In this document: in pieces, positions 46,617 to 55,859 of the stretch
Position numbering within the stretch: the first letter of the stretch is position 1
Layout: every line of letters starts with the position of its first letter
From: Parabacteroides sp. ZJ-118
GTDB taxonomy: Bacteria > Bacteroidota > Bacteroidia > Bacteroidales > Tannerellaceae
Assembly: GCF_011038785.1 (NCBI RefSeq)
Contig: NZ_JAAKDT010000007.1
Span: 24,679-88,678 of the forward strand
DNA length: 64,000 bases
Direction: 5' to 3'
Notes under the pieces: generated by a model
What the model saw: the letters and a program-made list of their open reading frames with translations, nothing else
Told to the model about the DNA's origin: nothing
The model's database searches: none
Translations under genes and position numbers: made by a program

Positions 46617-47621
46617 ATGGGTAACAGACGGGATTTTTTGAAAAATATGGGCCTTTTTACCGCTGGCGGACTGCTGGCGGCTAAAGGGGCTTCCGCGAGT
46701 GTGGTGAACCATGTGCCGGAGACGGTGGGTGAAGTTCATGCCGGTAAGGAGATGGGCTTGCAAATCTATTCATTGTCTCAAGAGCTGTATAAGGGTGATG
46801 TGGCCGCTAATCTTCGGAAGGTAAAGGATATGGGATATTCCAAACTGGAGTTGGCGGGTTATGGTAAAGGTGCTATCGGAGGCGTTCCTATGATGGAATT
46901 TAAGAAGATGGTAGAGGATGCCGGCTTAAAGATTGTCAGCTCGCATGTAAATCCGGTTGATGCGTCGGCCTCAGATCCTCGTCGGGCTATGATTCGTAAA
47001 TACTCGAAGGAGATTACACCGAAAATAATGGAGTATTGGAAAGCTACGGCCGCCGATCACGCGAAGTTGGGTTGTAAATATCTGATCCAGCCAATGATGC
47101 CGACGATTACTACGCATGATGAGGCTAAATTGGTTTGCGATGTTTTCAATCAAGCCTCGGATGTTATCAAGGCTGAGGGTATCGCTACCGGTTTTGGTTA
47201 TCATAATCATAATATGGAGTTCAATCGTGTCGCGACGAAAGAACAGCAGGAAAAGATGAAGGGAAATCCTTTCGCTGCCTTCATGAAAGTTGGAGACCAG
47301 ATTTATGACTTGATGTTGAAAAACACGGATCCCGGCAAGGTCTTCTTCGAGATGGATGTTTATTGGACTGTCATGGGACAGAATGATCCTGTCGAGTATA
47401 TGCAGAAACACCCGGATCGTATCAAGGTATTGCATATCAAGGATCGTGCCGTATTCGGCCGAAGTGGTATGATGAACTTTGAGATGATCTTCAAGCAAAT
47501 GTACGCGAACGGAATCAAGGACTATTTCGTAGAGTTGGAACGGATGCCGGACGGACGTACTCAATTTGAGGGCGTGAAGGATTGCGCCGACTATTTGATC
47601 AAGGCTCCTTTTGTAAAATAA
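46617..47621 (+). CDS. Sugar phosphate isomerase/epimerase-like TIM-barrel protein with Tat signal
   Basis: The 334-residue protein starts MGNRRDFLKNMGLFTAGGLL, a Tat signal with RRDFLK. The TIM barrel is of the AP-endonuclease 2/xylose isomerase type. It has MGLQIYSLSQEL, MGYSKLELAGYG, SSHVNPVD, GFGYHNHNMEF (metal-binding His), VFFEMDVYW and VLHIKDRAVFG, and ends DYFVELERMPDG. It shares the transcript with the Gfo/Idh/MocA gene. Together they suggest export and processing of an oxidised sugar. Confidence 0.87.
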   Translation: MGNRRDFLKNMGLFTAGGLLAAKGASASVVNHVPETVGEVHAGKEMGLQIYSLSQELYKGDVAANLRKVKDMGYSKLELAGYGKGAIGGVPMMEFKKMVEDAGLKIVSSHVNPVDASASDPRRAMIRKYSKEITPKIMEYWKATAADHAKLGCKYLIQPMMPTITTHDEAKLVCDVFNQASDVIKAEGIATGFGYHNHNMEFNRVATKEQQEKMKGNPFAAFMKVGDQIYDLMLKNTDPGKVFFEMDVYWTVMGQNDPVEYMQKHPDRIKVLHIKDRAVFGRSGMMNFEMIFKQMYANGIKDYFVELERMPDGRTQFEGVKDCADYLIKAPFVK

Positions 47622-47641
47622 AGTAACAAGCGATAGATCGT

Positions 47642-47676
47642 AAGCCCCGGGGTTGTATAAACTCCGGGGCTTTTTT
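47642..47676 (+). terminator. Intrinsic terminator
   Basis: AAGCCCCGG (47642-47650) pairs with CCGGGGCTT (47664-47672), followed by a T-run to 47676. It closes the oxidoreductase-isomerase pair. Confidence 0.88.
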
Positions 47677-47768
47677 AGTAGATGGAAGGCAACTTATGGT
47701 CGCTCTTTGCAAGGGAACCATATCCGGGACATACACCTTCGCTTTCTGGTTCAAAAGTGTAATTTAGT

Positions 47769-48311
47769 TCAGAAAGGGGCTTGCCGTTTTTTCTCCCTAC
47801 TTGCTTTTCGGGCGAAATCGAATAGTTCCGGGCTTATATGGCAATAACCATCCGGATGCTTGCCTAAATAATCTTGATGATATTCTTCTGCCGGATAGAA
47901 ATTAACTAACGGCTCCACCTCGATAACGATAGGTTTAGAATACTTTTTAGCCAATGTCTCTATAGCCTCTTTGATGATAGGCAGATCAGTGGCGTTGGTG
48001 TAAAAAATGCCGGTACGGTATTGCGATCCGATATCATTACCCTGTTGGTTGAGACTTGTAGGGTCTATCGTCTTGAAGTATAGCTCCAACAGTAGGTTTA
48101 AATCAGCTTGTTGCGGGTTGTAGCTTACTTCAACGGTCTCGGCAAATCCGGTGTTATCGTTACAGACCTGTTCGTAAGTCGGATTCTTGATACTTGTCTT
48201 TCCGTTGGCATAACCAACCTGAGTATTAGTAACCCCATGGATTTGTTTCATGAAATGTTCTGTTCCCCAGAAACATCCTCCGGCGAAATAAATTTTACTT
48301 TGTGTATTCAT
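47769..48311 (-). CDS. msrA: Peptide-methionine (S)-S-oxide reductase
   Basis: The 180-residue enzyme starts MNTQSKIYFAGGCFWGTEHF, with the catalytic Cys13 in GCFWG. Other family parts are TQVGYANGKTSIKNPTYEQV, FAETVEVSYNP, DPTSLNQQGNDIGSQYRTGIFY and AEEYHQDYL. It reduces methionine-S-sulfoxide in proteins. A minus-strand TACCTTTG box at 48367-48374 sets transcription start near 48360. The ATG at 48311 has the AT-rich leader normal for Bacteroidales; 48344 is a possible alternative. It is divergent from the ABC-F gene. Confidence 0.92.
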   Translation of the reverse strand: MNTQSKIYFAGGCFWGTEHFMKQIHGVTNTQVGYANGKTSIKNPTYEQVCNDNTGFAETVEVSYNPQQADLNLLLELYFKTIDPTSLNQQGNDIGSQYRTGIFYTNATDLPIIKEAIETLAKKYSKPIVIEVEPLVNFYPAEEYHQDYLGKHPDGYCHISPELFDFARKASREKKRQAPF

Positions 48312-48444
48312 TTTAGTTGTTCTAGATAGTTGATCATTATTCATGATGTTTTTCTTATTCCTCCACCAAAGGTACGGAGAAAAGCTTAAAATTCGGGGAT
48401 TTTTGCGTAAGTTTGCCTTCCGATTTGAATTTAAATAAGAAAAC

Positions 48445-50328
48445 ATGATAAGTTACCTTCAGGTAGATAAGCTGACCAAGAGTTTCGGTGATTTGGTTCT
48501 TTTCGAGGATATAACGTTCGGAGTCGCGCAAGGACAGAAGATCGGGTTGATCGCTAAAAACGGTACGGGCAAGACTACCTTATTGAATATTATCGGTGGC
48601 AAGGAGGATTGCGACTCGGGTGAGGTGGTTTTTCGGAAAGACCTGCGGGTCGGGTATTTGGAGCAATCACCTTCTTATCCGGAAGAACTGACCGTGCTAC
48701 AGGCTTGCTTCCACTCGAAGAACGAGACGGTTCGGTTGATAGCTGAGTATGAGGAGGTGATGGAGAAAAAGGATCATTCGAATCTGGAGGACATCCTTAC
48801 CCGTATGGATAGCTTCAAGGCGTGGGATTATGAGCAGAAAGCGAAACAAATCCTCGGGCAGTTGAAGATACAGAATTGCAACCAGAAGATTGGGGAATTG
48901 TCCGGCGGGCAGTTGAAACGGGTTGCCCTGGCAAATGTCTTGATCACGGACCCTGAATTGATTATCTTGGACGAGCCGACGAACCATTTGGATTTGGAAA
49001 TGACCGAATGGCTGGAAGATTATCTGAGCCGGGCCAATATCAGTATCTTGATGGTGACGCACGACCGTTACTTCTTGGATCGTGTTTGTAGTGAGATCAT
49101 CGAGATCGATAATAAGCAAATCTATTCGTATAAAGGTAATTATAGCTATTATCTGGAGAAACGCCAAGAGCGTGTCGAGGCGATGAACGCCGATGTGGAA
49201 CGCGCAAAGAACCTTCTCCGCACGGAGCTGGATTGGATGCGTCGCCAGCCACAGGCGCGGGGTACAAAAGCGAAGTATCGTATCGATGCCTTTTATGAGT
49301 TGGAAAAGAAAGCGAAGCAACAACGGGATACTGGAAAGGTGAACCTGGACGTGAAGGCTTCTTACATCGGGTCTAAGATTTTCGAGGCGGTGAACGTGAG
49401 CAAACGTTTCGGTGACTTGAAGATTACGGAGGATTTCAATTATATTTTCGCCCGTTACGAGAAGATGGGTATTGTCGGAAATAACGGTACGGGTAAATCT
49501 ACCTTCATCAGGATGCTGATGGGCGAGGTTGCTCCCGATAGCGGCTATTTCGATGTGGGCGAGACCGTTCGCTTCGGCTATTACAGCCAAGATGGCTTGA
49601 AGTTCGATGAGCAAATGAAAGTGATCGACGTGGTGCAGGCGATCGCCGAATACGTGGACTTGGGTAACGGACAGAAGATGGGAGTCTCCCAGTTCTTGAA
49701 CTATTTCCTGTTCACGCCGGAGAGACAGCATAATTACGTTTATAAGTTGAGCGGTGGCGAGAAGCGTCGCCTGTATTTATGTACGGTATTGATGCGTAGT
49801 CCGAACTTCCTGGTACTCGATGAGCCGACCAATGATTTGGATATCGTAACCTTGAACGTCTTGGAAGAATATCTTCGTAACTTCAAGGGGTGCGCTATCG
49901 TGGTTTCCCACGACCGTTACTTTATGGATAAGGTAGTAGATCATCTGCTGGTTTTCCGGGGTAACGCCGATATCAAGGATTTCCCCGGTAACTATACGCA
50001 GTACCGGGACTGGAAAAACGTGCAAGACCAACTGGAAAAAGAGCCGGAGGCTGCCTTGCAAGCGAAGCAAAATCCGGCTCCGGAGAAGCCGTCTCGTCCG
50101 GTGGGTGAGCAAAAGAAGAAACTCACTTTCAAGGAACGGAAAGAGTTCGAGGCCCTAGAGGAGGAGATACCGGCTTTGGAGGCAGAGAAAGCAGAGTTGG
50201 AGACTGCGATGAGCAGTGGTACTTTATCTACGGATGAGCTTATGGCTAAATCTCAACGGATTACCCGGGTCATGGAGGAGATCGACGAGAAAACGATGCG
50301 CTGGCTGGAGTTGAGTGAGCTGGCATAA
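48445..50328 (+). CDS. ABC-F family ATPase (Uup/YdiF-like)
   Basis: The 627-residue cytosolic protein has two ABC domains and no membrane segment. The first has LIAKNGTGKTTLL, ELSGGQLKRVALANVL and ILDEPTNHLD; the second has IVGNNGTGKSTFI, KLSGGEKRRLYLCTVL and VLDEPTNDLD. The linker (about 235-300, NADVERAKNLLRTELDWMRR) is the P-site tRNA interaction motif region. The C-terminus is a coiled coil (FEALEEEIPALEAEKAELET), as in Uup. ABC-F proteins act on ribosomes. The promoter box TAAGTTTG lies at 48408-48415. Confidence 0.92.
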   Translation: MISYLQVDKLTKSFGDLVLFEDITFGVAQGQKIGLIAKNGTGKTTLLNIIGGKEDCDSGEVVFRKDLRVGYLEQSPSYPEELTVLQACFHSKNETVRLIAEYEEVMEKKDHSNLEDILTRMDSFKAWDYEQKAKQILGQLKIQNCNQKIGELSGGQLKRVALANVLITDPELIILDEPTNHLDLEMTEWLEDYLSRANISILMVTHDRYFLDRVCSEIIEIDNKQIYSYKGNYSYYLEKRQERVEAMNADVERAKNLLRTELDWMRRQPQARGTKAKYRIDAFYELEKKAKQQRDTGKVNLDVKASYIGSKIFEAVNVSKRFGDLKITEDFNYIFARYEKMGIVGNNGTGKSTFIRMLMGEVAPDSGYFDVGETVRFGYYSQDGLKFDEQMKVIDVVQAIAEYVDLGNGQKMGVSQFLNYFLFTPERQHNYVYKLSGGEKRRLYLCTVLMRSPNFLVLDEPTNDLDIVTLNVLEEYLRNFKGCAIVVSHDRYFMDKVVDHLLVFRGNADIKDFPGNYTQYRDWKNVQDQLEKEPEAALQAKQNPAPEKPSRPVGEQKKKLTFKERKEFEALEEEIPALEAEKAELETAMSSGTLSTDELMAKSQRITRVMEEIDEKTMRWLELSELA

Positions 50329-50341
50329 GTAATAAAGGGGA

Positions 50342-51517
50342 ATGAGCGAGACTAAACCTGTACTTTGGAACCGGAATTTCGTCCAATGTTGTATCTCTTA
50401 CTTCTTGATGAATTTTGCCTTTTATATGTTGATGCCTACTATGCCGGTCTATCTGGTAGAAGAATTGGGCATCAGCACGTCGGAGGTGGGGGTGGTCGTG
50501 TCTAGTTATACGATCGGGTTACTGTGCGTGCGCCCCTTCTCGGGGTATCTGGTGGATTGTTTCTCCCGCAAACCGCTATATGTATTTGCTTTCACGGTAT
50601 TCGCCTGTTTGTTCGCGGGTTATTGGTTTGCCATGACGATCTACACGATCATGGCGGTTCGTTTCATCCAAGGTGGGTTTATGGGATTGACCTCTGTCTC
50701 AGGCAATACGATTACGATAGACGTGATCCCTTCCAAGCGAAGGGGAGAGGGCATGGGCTTTTACGGATTGACGATCAATCTCGCTATGTCGTTAGCTCCT
50801 TTGGTGGCGGTCGGGCTATACGATCGGCATGGGTTCTTTTGGATCATAGGGGTCGCTTGGGTGATCGCCTTGATCGGGATCGGCTCCGTTGGGCTGATCT
50901 GTTATCCGAAACGGGAGGAAGTGCCTCGCCCGGCCTTCTCGTTGGATCGTTTTATCTTGGTGAAAGCGCTTCCTGCGGCTTTAGCCTATCTGCTGGTCGC
51001 TATACCTTATGGGATGTTGCTCTCGTTCGTGGTATTATATGGCAAAGAGATCGAGGTGCCGAGCCCCGGCTATTTCTTTATATGTATGGCGATCGGTGTA
51101 GGGACGGCCCGTTTGATTTCCGGGCGGTTGGTGGACCATGGCAAGATTCATGTCGTGTCCGTCGTATCCTTGATTTCTTTAGCGATCTCGTTTTCCGTCT
51201 TCGCTACCGTACATACATCGTTTGTTTTCTTCGCCTGCGCCTTGGCGATCGGTGTCGGTTTTGGCGTGAGTGTACCGGCTTTTCAATGTCTTTTCGTGAA
51301 TGTCGCTCCGCATCATATGCGTGGTACGGCTACTTCTACCTACTTGACCTCTTTCGATTTCGGGATGGGGATTGGGATGCTATCCGCCGGCTTTATCGCT
51401 ACCCATGCCAATCTGGCTACCGCCTACGGAGTCGGGGCGGCTTGTTGCCTTCTTTCCTTATTTGTCTATATCCACTTGGTAAAAGCCTCATACGAGAGGA
51501 ATAAGCTGATTCCTTGA
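50342..51517 (+). CDS. MFS transporter
   Basis: The 391-residue protein has the twelve-helix pattern of major facilitator transporters: for example FLMNFAFYMLMPTMPVYLV in helix 1 and VVSSYTIGLLCVRPFSGYLVD in helix 2, with the loop DCFSRKPLY as a motif A variant. A central loop (PKREEVPRPAFSLDRF) divides the halves. It starts 13 nt after the ABC-F gene, so the two probably share a transcript. The substrate is unknown; drug or metabolite export are the usual options. Confidence 0.85.
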   Translation: MSETKPVLWNRNFVQCCISYFLMNFAFYMLMPTMPVYLVEELGISTSEVGVVVSSYTIGLLCVRPFSGYLVDCFSRKPLYVFAFTVFACLFAGYWFAMTIYTIMAVRFIQGGFMGLTSVSGNTITIDVIPSKRRGEGMGFYGLTINLAMSLAPLVAVGLYDRHGFFWIIGVAWVIALIGIGSVGLICYPKREEVPRPAFSLDRFILVKALPAALAYLLVAIPYGMLLSFVVLYGKEIEVPSPGYFFICMAIGVGTARLISGRLVDHGKIHVVSVVSLISLAISFSVFATVHTSFVFFACALAIGVGFGVSVPAFQCLFVNVAPHHMRGTATSTYLTSFDFGMGIGMLSAGFIATHANLATAYGVGAACCLLSLFVYIHLVKASYERNKLIP

Positions 51518-51832
51518 TCGGTTTGATTCCCGGTTTCGTCTAACCCCCGGCGTACTTCGTCATATCTAGGTCTTTGTTTGTTTATAAACGGCATCTATGA
51601 TAAAATAGATAGTGTTTATCGTAATATATGCTACAAAACGATTGCGATATACCTTGATATATATTAATAATGTCAATTGTTTGCAATAATTAACGTCATT
51701 AAAGAGTGATGTTATAAAACATGCTTTTATATTTGCAGCGGCAAAAAGAGAAAGCGTAGAAGATGCGGAGACGCCGCGTTTAATTAGTTAAGATTTTTGT
51801 TTAGGTTTAACAATTTAAGGTTATTAGGTATT
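51518..51832 (+). other. Intergenic region with one promoter box
   Basis: This AT-rich stretch holds no gene. A TATATTTG box at 51728-51735 fits the promoter of the next gene, leaving a leader of about 90 nt. No -33 TTTG is found at the right distance, and no clear terminator follows the transporter. Confidence 0.5.
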
Positions 51833-52225
51833 ATGAAACGTTTTGGAATGGCAGTCGCAGCCTTACTGATGTGTGCGACAATGAGCTTTGCTCAGAAACC
51901 GAGTTTGAGTAGAGAACCGTTCGTGATAAGTACAGAGAGGTTAGCAAACTATTTGCAATTGACTCCGGGCCAGTTGGATGAGGTCGCTAATATCAATGAG
52001 TATTTTATCGAGATGCAGAATGCGAGTGTGAGAGCTAGCGCCAAATTGCAGGGTAAGAAGATGTATCAGGCGGTTTATGGAAACTTGAAATTGATGAAGA
52101 GGGCCTTGAACCCGGATCAATATCGTAAGTATGTTACTTTACTGAACATCACGAACAACAACAACCGTACGATGGGTGTTGATACGTTCCCGGAAGTGTA
52201 CTTGGCCGATAACGCGAGTAAGTAA
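51833..52225 (+). CDS. Small secreted protein with LTPxQ motif
   Basis: The 130-residue protein starts MKRFGMAVAALLMCATMSFA, a signal peptide cut after about residue 20. The mature part is helical, with YLQLTPGQLDEVANINEYFI, similar in spirit to the LTxxQ motif of Spy/CpxP chaperones, and ALNPDQYRKYVTLLNITNNN. A periplasmic role is likely; function is unknown. It has its own promoter and a strong terminator, so it is monocistronic and probably well expressed. Confidence 0.7.
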   Translation: MKRFGMAVAALLMCATMSFAQKPSLSREPFVISTERLANYLQLTPGQLDEVANINEYFIEMQNASVRASAKLQGKKMYQAVYGNLKLMKRALNPDQYRKYVTLLNITNNNNRTMGVDTFPEVYLADNASK

Positions 52226-52249
52226 TTTATCTTATAAGAGAGAGTCTCT

Positions 52250-52297
52250 TCCCCATTATTTCCTGTCAAAAGGTAAATAGTGGGGATACTTTTTTTT
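52250..52297 (+). terminator. Intrinsic terminator
   Basis: TCCCCATTATTT (52250-52261) pairs with AAATAGTGGGGA (52275-52286) with one wobble, then ACTTTTTTTT (to 52297). Confidence 0.85.
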
Positions 52298-52368
52298 GAG
52301 GCCTGCGTATAAATCGGAGAAGATTGTGTAAGTTTGCGGCGTTTTACAAATAACGCTTAATTCGAGTC

Positions 52369-53268
52369 ATGACAACGCAAAAACTTTTGGCCCTTTCTAA
52401 CGCTACTTTGAAGAGAAATGTAACGGACTATTCCTTAATCGTGGTAGGTTCATTTTTGCAGGCACTTAGTTACGTGCTTTTCCTAGCTCCTTACAAAATC
52501 GTACCGGGAGGTGTGTATGGTATCTCTATCGTAATCCACTATGTGACAAAGAATTTGTTCCCGTTCTTTCCGGATGGTTTGCCGATGGGTGCGACGGCGC
52601 TTTGCTTCAATATCCCGTTGATGATTTTGGCCATGAAAAAGATCGGATTGTCTTCCGGCCCGAAGACGATCGTTACTTTCTTGCTGATCTCTATATTTAC
52701 CGACTCATTGTCTTATTTCCTCACCGATCCGTTGGTGGAGAACGATGCCTTTATCGCCGCCTTTTATGGAGGAGCTATTTTAGGATTGGGTGTGACTTGT
52801 GTTTTCCGGGCGCAAAGTACGAGTGCCGGTACAGATGTATTGGCACGCGTAATCGCGAATGACTCCAACTTGAAGGTCAGCAATATGATCATCGTACTGG
52901 ATTCCGCGATCGTATTGTCGGGTTTGATCGTGTTTAAGGATTGGGCGGTACCATTGTATTCATGGTTTACTATTTTCGTGTATGGAAAGATCGTGGAGAT
53001 GTTCCAGACGGAGAATCCGAACCGTGCCGTCTTCATCGTCTCTCGTAAGACCCGGGAATTGAAAACCCTGATAGTCGATAAGATGGGTATGAGAGGTACT
53101 TTTATCCACGGTAAGGGAATGTATCAGGGAAATGAGACTGAGATTATATTCACGATCGCTGAACGGAAAGATATGCCCCGTTTGAAAGATGAGGTGAAAA
53201 AGATCGATCCGAATGCTTTTGTCTCTACGATGCACGCCAGCAAAGACTCGCCGCGGCCAGGCATTTAA
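52369..53268 (+). CDS. YitT family membrane protein
   Basis: The 299-residue protein has five to six membrane segments in the first 200 residues: SLIVVGSFLQALSYVLFLAP, PMGATALCFNIPLMILAM, IVTFLLISIFTDSLSYFL, AAFYGGAILGLGVTCVF, and MIIVLDSAIVLSGLIVF. Diagnostic parts are LAPYKIVPGGVYGISIV and AQSTSAGTDVLARV. The cytosolic tail (about 215-290, IVSRKTRELKTLIVDKMGMR) is the DUF2179 domain. The family is widespread but of unknown function. A TAAGTTTG promoter box lies at 52329-52336. Confidence 0.9.
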   Translation: MTTQKLLALSNATLKRNVTDYSLIVVGSFLQALSYVLFLAPYKIVPGGVYGISIVIHYVTKNLFPFFPDGLPMGATALCFNIPLMILAMKKIGLSSGPKTIVTFLLISIFTDSLSYFLTDPLVENDAFIAAFYGGAILGLGVTCVFRAQSTSAGTDVLARVIANDSNLKVSNMIIVLDSAIVLSGLIVFKDWAVPLYSWFTIFVYGKIVEMFQTENPNRAVFIVSRKTRELKTLIVDKMGMRGTFIHGKGMYQGNETEIIFTIAERKDMPRLKDEVKKIDPNAFVSTMHASKDSPRPGI

Positions 53269-53372
53269 GAGAAGCAAGAATTGAGTGTAAGTCATAAACG
53301 CTTGAATCGGGTGCAACTGTCAACTAAAATACCTATCTTTGACGTTCAAAAACAAATAAACATAGAATAATA

Positions 53373-54572
53373 ATGCCCAACATCTCACAAAGAGGAGTCG
53401 AAATGCCCGCTTCCCCGATCCGGAAGCTGGCTCCATTGGCCGATGCTGCCAAACAGAGAGGAGTTCATGTATATCACCTGAATATCGGTCAGCCCGACCT
53501 TCCCACTCCGCGAGTGGCACTCGATGCGATCCGCAACATCGATCATACGGTGTTGGAATATAGCCCTAGTCAGGGATATCGCAGTTATCGCGAGAAATTG
53601 GTCGGGTATTATAAAAAGTATGATATTAACCTTACGGCCGACGATATTATCATTACTACCGGTGGTTCGGAGGCTGTGTTGTTTGCCTTCTTGAGTTGCT
53701 TGAATCCGGGGGATGAGATTATCGTCCCGGAGCCGGCTTATGCCAATTACATGGCATTCGCTATCTCGGCGGGAGCCGTGATCCGGACAGTGACGACTAC
53801 GATAGAGGAAGGATTTTCTCTCCCGAAAGTAGAGAAATTCGAGGAGTTGATCAATGAGCGTACCAAAGCGATCCTGATCTGTAACCCGAACAATCCTACC
53901 GGTTATTTGTATACGCGTCGTGAGATGAATCAAATCCGGGATATCGTAAAGAAATATGATCTTTATCTTTTCTCGGATGAGGTGTACCGAGAGTTTATCT
54001 ATACCGGTTCCCCGTATATCTCGGCATGTCATCTGGAAGGTATCGAGCAGAACGTGGTATTGATCGATTCTGTCTCCAAACGCTATTCGGAATGCGGTAT
54101 CCGTATCGGTGCGTTGATTACGAAAAATGCCGAAGTGCGTAGTGCCGTCATGAAGTTCTGCCAGGCGCGTTTAAGTCCGCCTTTGATCGGACAGATCGCT
54201 GCCGAGGCCTCTTTGGATGCTTCCGAGGAGTATGCCCGTGAGACTTATGACGAGTATGTGGAACGGCGTAAATGTTTGATCGATGGTTTGAACCGTATCC
54301 CCGGAGTTTATTCTCCCATACCGATGGGCGCTTTTTATACAGTGGCTAAACTTCCGGTGGATGACGCCGATAAGTTCTGTGCTTGGTGCCTGGAAGAGTT
54401 TGCGTACGAGGGTCAGACGGTCATGATGGCGCCGGCGTCGGGTTTTTACACGACACCGGGACTTGGTAAGAATGAGGTTCGTGTGGCCTATGTTTTGAAA
54501 AAGGAAGACCTTGCGAAGGCTTTGACAGTGTTGGCAAAGGCGTTGGAAGCTTATCCGGGAAGAATGGTATAA
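53373..54572 (+). CDS. PLP-dependent aminotransferase (aspartate aminotransferase-like)
   Basis: The 399-residue fold-type I enzyme has LNIGQPDLPTPRVALDAI, the SPSQGYRSYREKL loop, CNPNNPTGYLYTRREM, FSDEVYREF (PLP-ring Asp) and DSVSKRYSECGIRIGALI, with the Schiff-base Lys. The C-terminal Arg lies in NEVRVAYVLKKED. It probably transaminates aspartate or a broad amino acid set. The promoter box TATCTTTG lies at 53334-53341. The next gene starts on the base after its stop, an unusual pairing with a lipoprotein-release permease. Confidence 0.9.
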   Translation: MPNISQRGVEMPASPIRKLAPLADAAKQRGVHVYHLNIGQPDLPTPRVALDAIRNIDHTVLEYSPSQGYRSYREKLVGYYKKYDINLTADDIIITTGGSEAVLFAFLSCLNPGDEIIVPEPAYANYMAFAISAGAVIRTVTTTIEEGFSLPKVEKFEELINERTKAILICNPNNPTGYLYTRREMNQIRDIVKKYDLYLFSDEVYREFIYTGSPYISACHLEGIEQNVVLIDSVSKRYSECGIRIGALITKNAEVRSAVMKFCQARLSPPLIGQIAAEASLDASEEYARETYDEYVERRKCLIDGLNRIPGVYSPIPMGAFYTVAKLPVDDADKFCAWCLEEFAYEGQTVMMAPASGFYTTPGLGKNEVRVAYVLKKEDLAKALTVLAKALEAYPGRMV

Positions 54573-55817
54573 ATGAATTTAGAACTGTTTATCGCCAAAA
54601 AGATACATTTCAGTAAGGAGGGGGATCGAGAGGTTACTCCTCCCGCTGTTCGTATTGCCATGATCGGGATCGCCTTGGGATTGGCGGTGATGATCCTTTC
54701 GGTGGCGATCGTGATAGGCTTTAAGAAAGAGGTCCGGAACAAGGTGATCGGTTTCGGCTCGCATATCCGGATCACGAATTTCGATAGTAATTCTTCTTAT
54801 GAGTCGCAACCGATAGCGATTAGCGATACATTATTGGATGCGCTCGACGCGTTCCCGGGGATTCGCCATGTCGAGAAATTCGCGACGAAGCTCGGTATCT
54901 TGAAGACTGACCAAGATTTTCAAGGGATTGTCTTGAAAGGCGTGGACACGGATTATGACTGGACTTTCTTCAAGGATAATTTAAAAGAAGGCGAGATCTT
55001 TACGATCCGGCCGGATAAGAACTCTACGGATGTTATTATTTCCAAGTACTTATCAGATCTGCTAGGACTCAAGGTCGGGGATTCTTTCCTGACTTATTTT
55101 GTGCAAGACGACGTGCGTGCCCGTAAGTTCACGATCACGGGGATTTATGAGACGGGCTTCCTTGATTATGACAAGCTGTTCGTAATCGCTGATATCAAGC
55201 AGATACGTCGCTTGAATGGCTGGGATAAAGATCAGGTAAGCGGACTGGAGTTGCAGGTGGACGACTATGATCGTTTGGATCGAGTGGCCGAGGATATTTA
55301 TTTTGATCTGGCGGAACGGCAAGATAGGAATGGCAATACGTTCTACGCTCGCTCGATCAAGGAGTTGAACCCGATGATCTTTAATTGGCTGGATGTGCTG
55401 GACATCAATGTCGTGGTTATCTTGGTGCTGATGCTTTCTGTCGCGGGGTTTACCATGATCTCCGGATTATTGATCATAATCTTGGAGCGTACCCATATGA
55501 TCGGAATCTTAAAAGCCTTAGGGCAAAATAATGACAGTATTCGCAAGATCTTCTTGTATGTCTCTTTCTTCTTGATTGGCAAAGGAATGTTGTGGGGGAA
55601 TATCATCGGTATCGCCCTTTGCCTGCTTCAATCCCATTTCCATACGATCCGATTAGACCCTTCCATTTATTACTTGGATGCCGTGCCTGTCGACCTGAGT
55701 CTGTTTTCACTGCTCCTTTTGAATATAGGGACATTGGCCGCCTCTATGTTGATGATGCTGGGACCTTCCTGTTTGATTACGAAGATTGATCCGGCCCGGA
55801 GTATTCGTTTTGAATAA
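54573..55817 (+). CDS. LolC/E-like ABC transporter permease (FtsX family)
   Basis: The 414-residue protein has the four-helix LolC/E layout: an N-terminal helix (IAMIGIALGLAVMILSVAIVIGF, about 28-50), a large periplasmic domain (about 60-265) and three C-terminal helices (VVILVLMLSVAGFTMISGLLIIILERT; IFLYVSFFLIGKGMLWGNIIGIAL; LFSLLLLNIGTLAASMLMML). It would take lipoproteins from the inner membrane for outer-membrane transfer. It starts immediately after the aminotransferase stop. No ATPase partner gene is adjacent. Confidence 0.88.
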   Translation: MNLELFIAKKIHFSKEGDREVTPPAVRIAMIGIALGLAVMILSVAIVIGFKKEVRNKVIGFGSHIRITNFDSNSSYESQPIAISDTLLDALDAFPGIRHVEKFATKLGILKTDQDFQGIVLKGVDTDYDWTFFKDNLKEGEIFTIRPDKNSTDVIISKYLSDLLGLKVGDSFLTYFVQDDVRARKFTITGIYETGFLDYDKLFVIADIKQIRRLNGWDKDQVSGLELQVDDYDRLDRVAEDIYFDLAERQDRNGNTFYARSIKELNPMIFNWLDVLDINVVVILVLMLSVAGFTMISGLLIIILERTHMIGILKALGQNNDSIRKIFLYVSFFLIGKGMLWGNIIGIALCLLQSHFHTIRLDPSIYYLDAVPVDLSLFSLLLLNIGTLAASMLMMLGPSCLITKIDPARSIRFE

Positions 55818-55859
55818 AAGCCCTATCTTTGGCGCACGTTCTAGTTTTGCCGGATTGAT

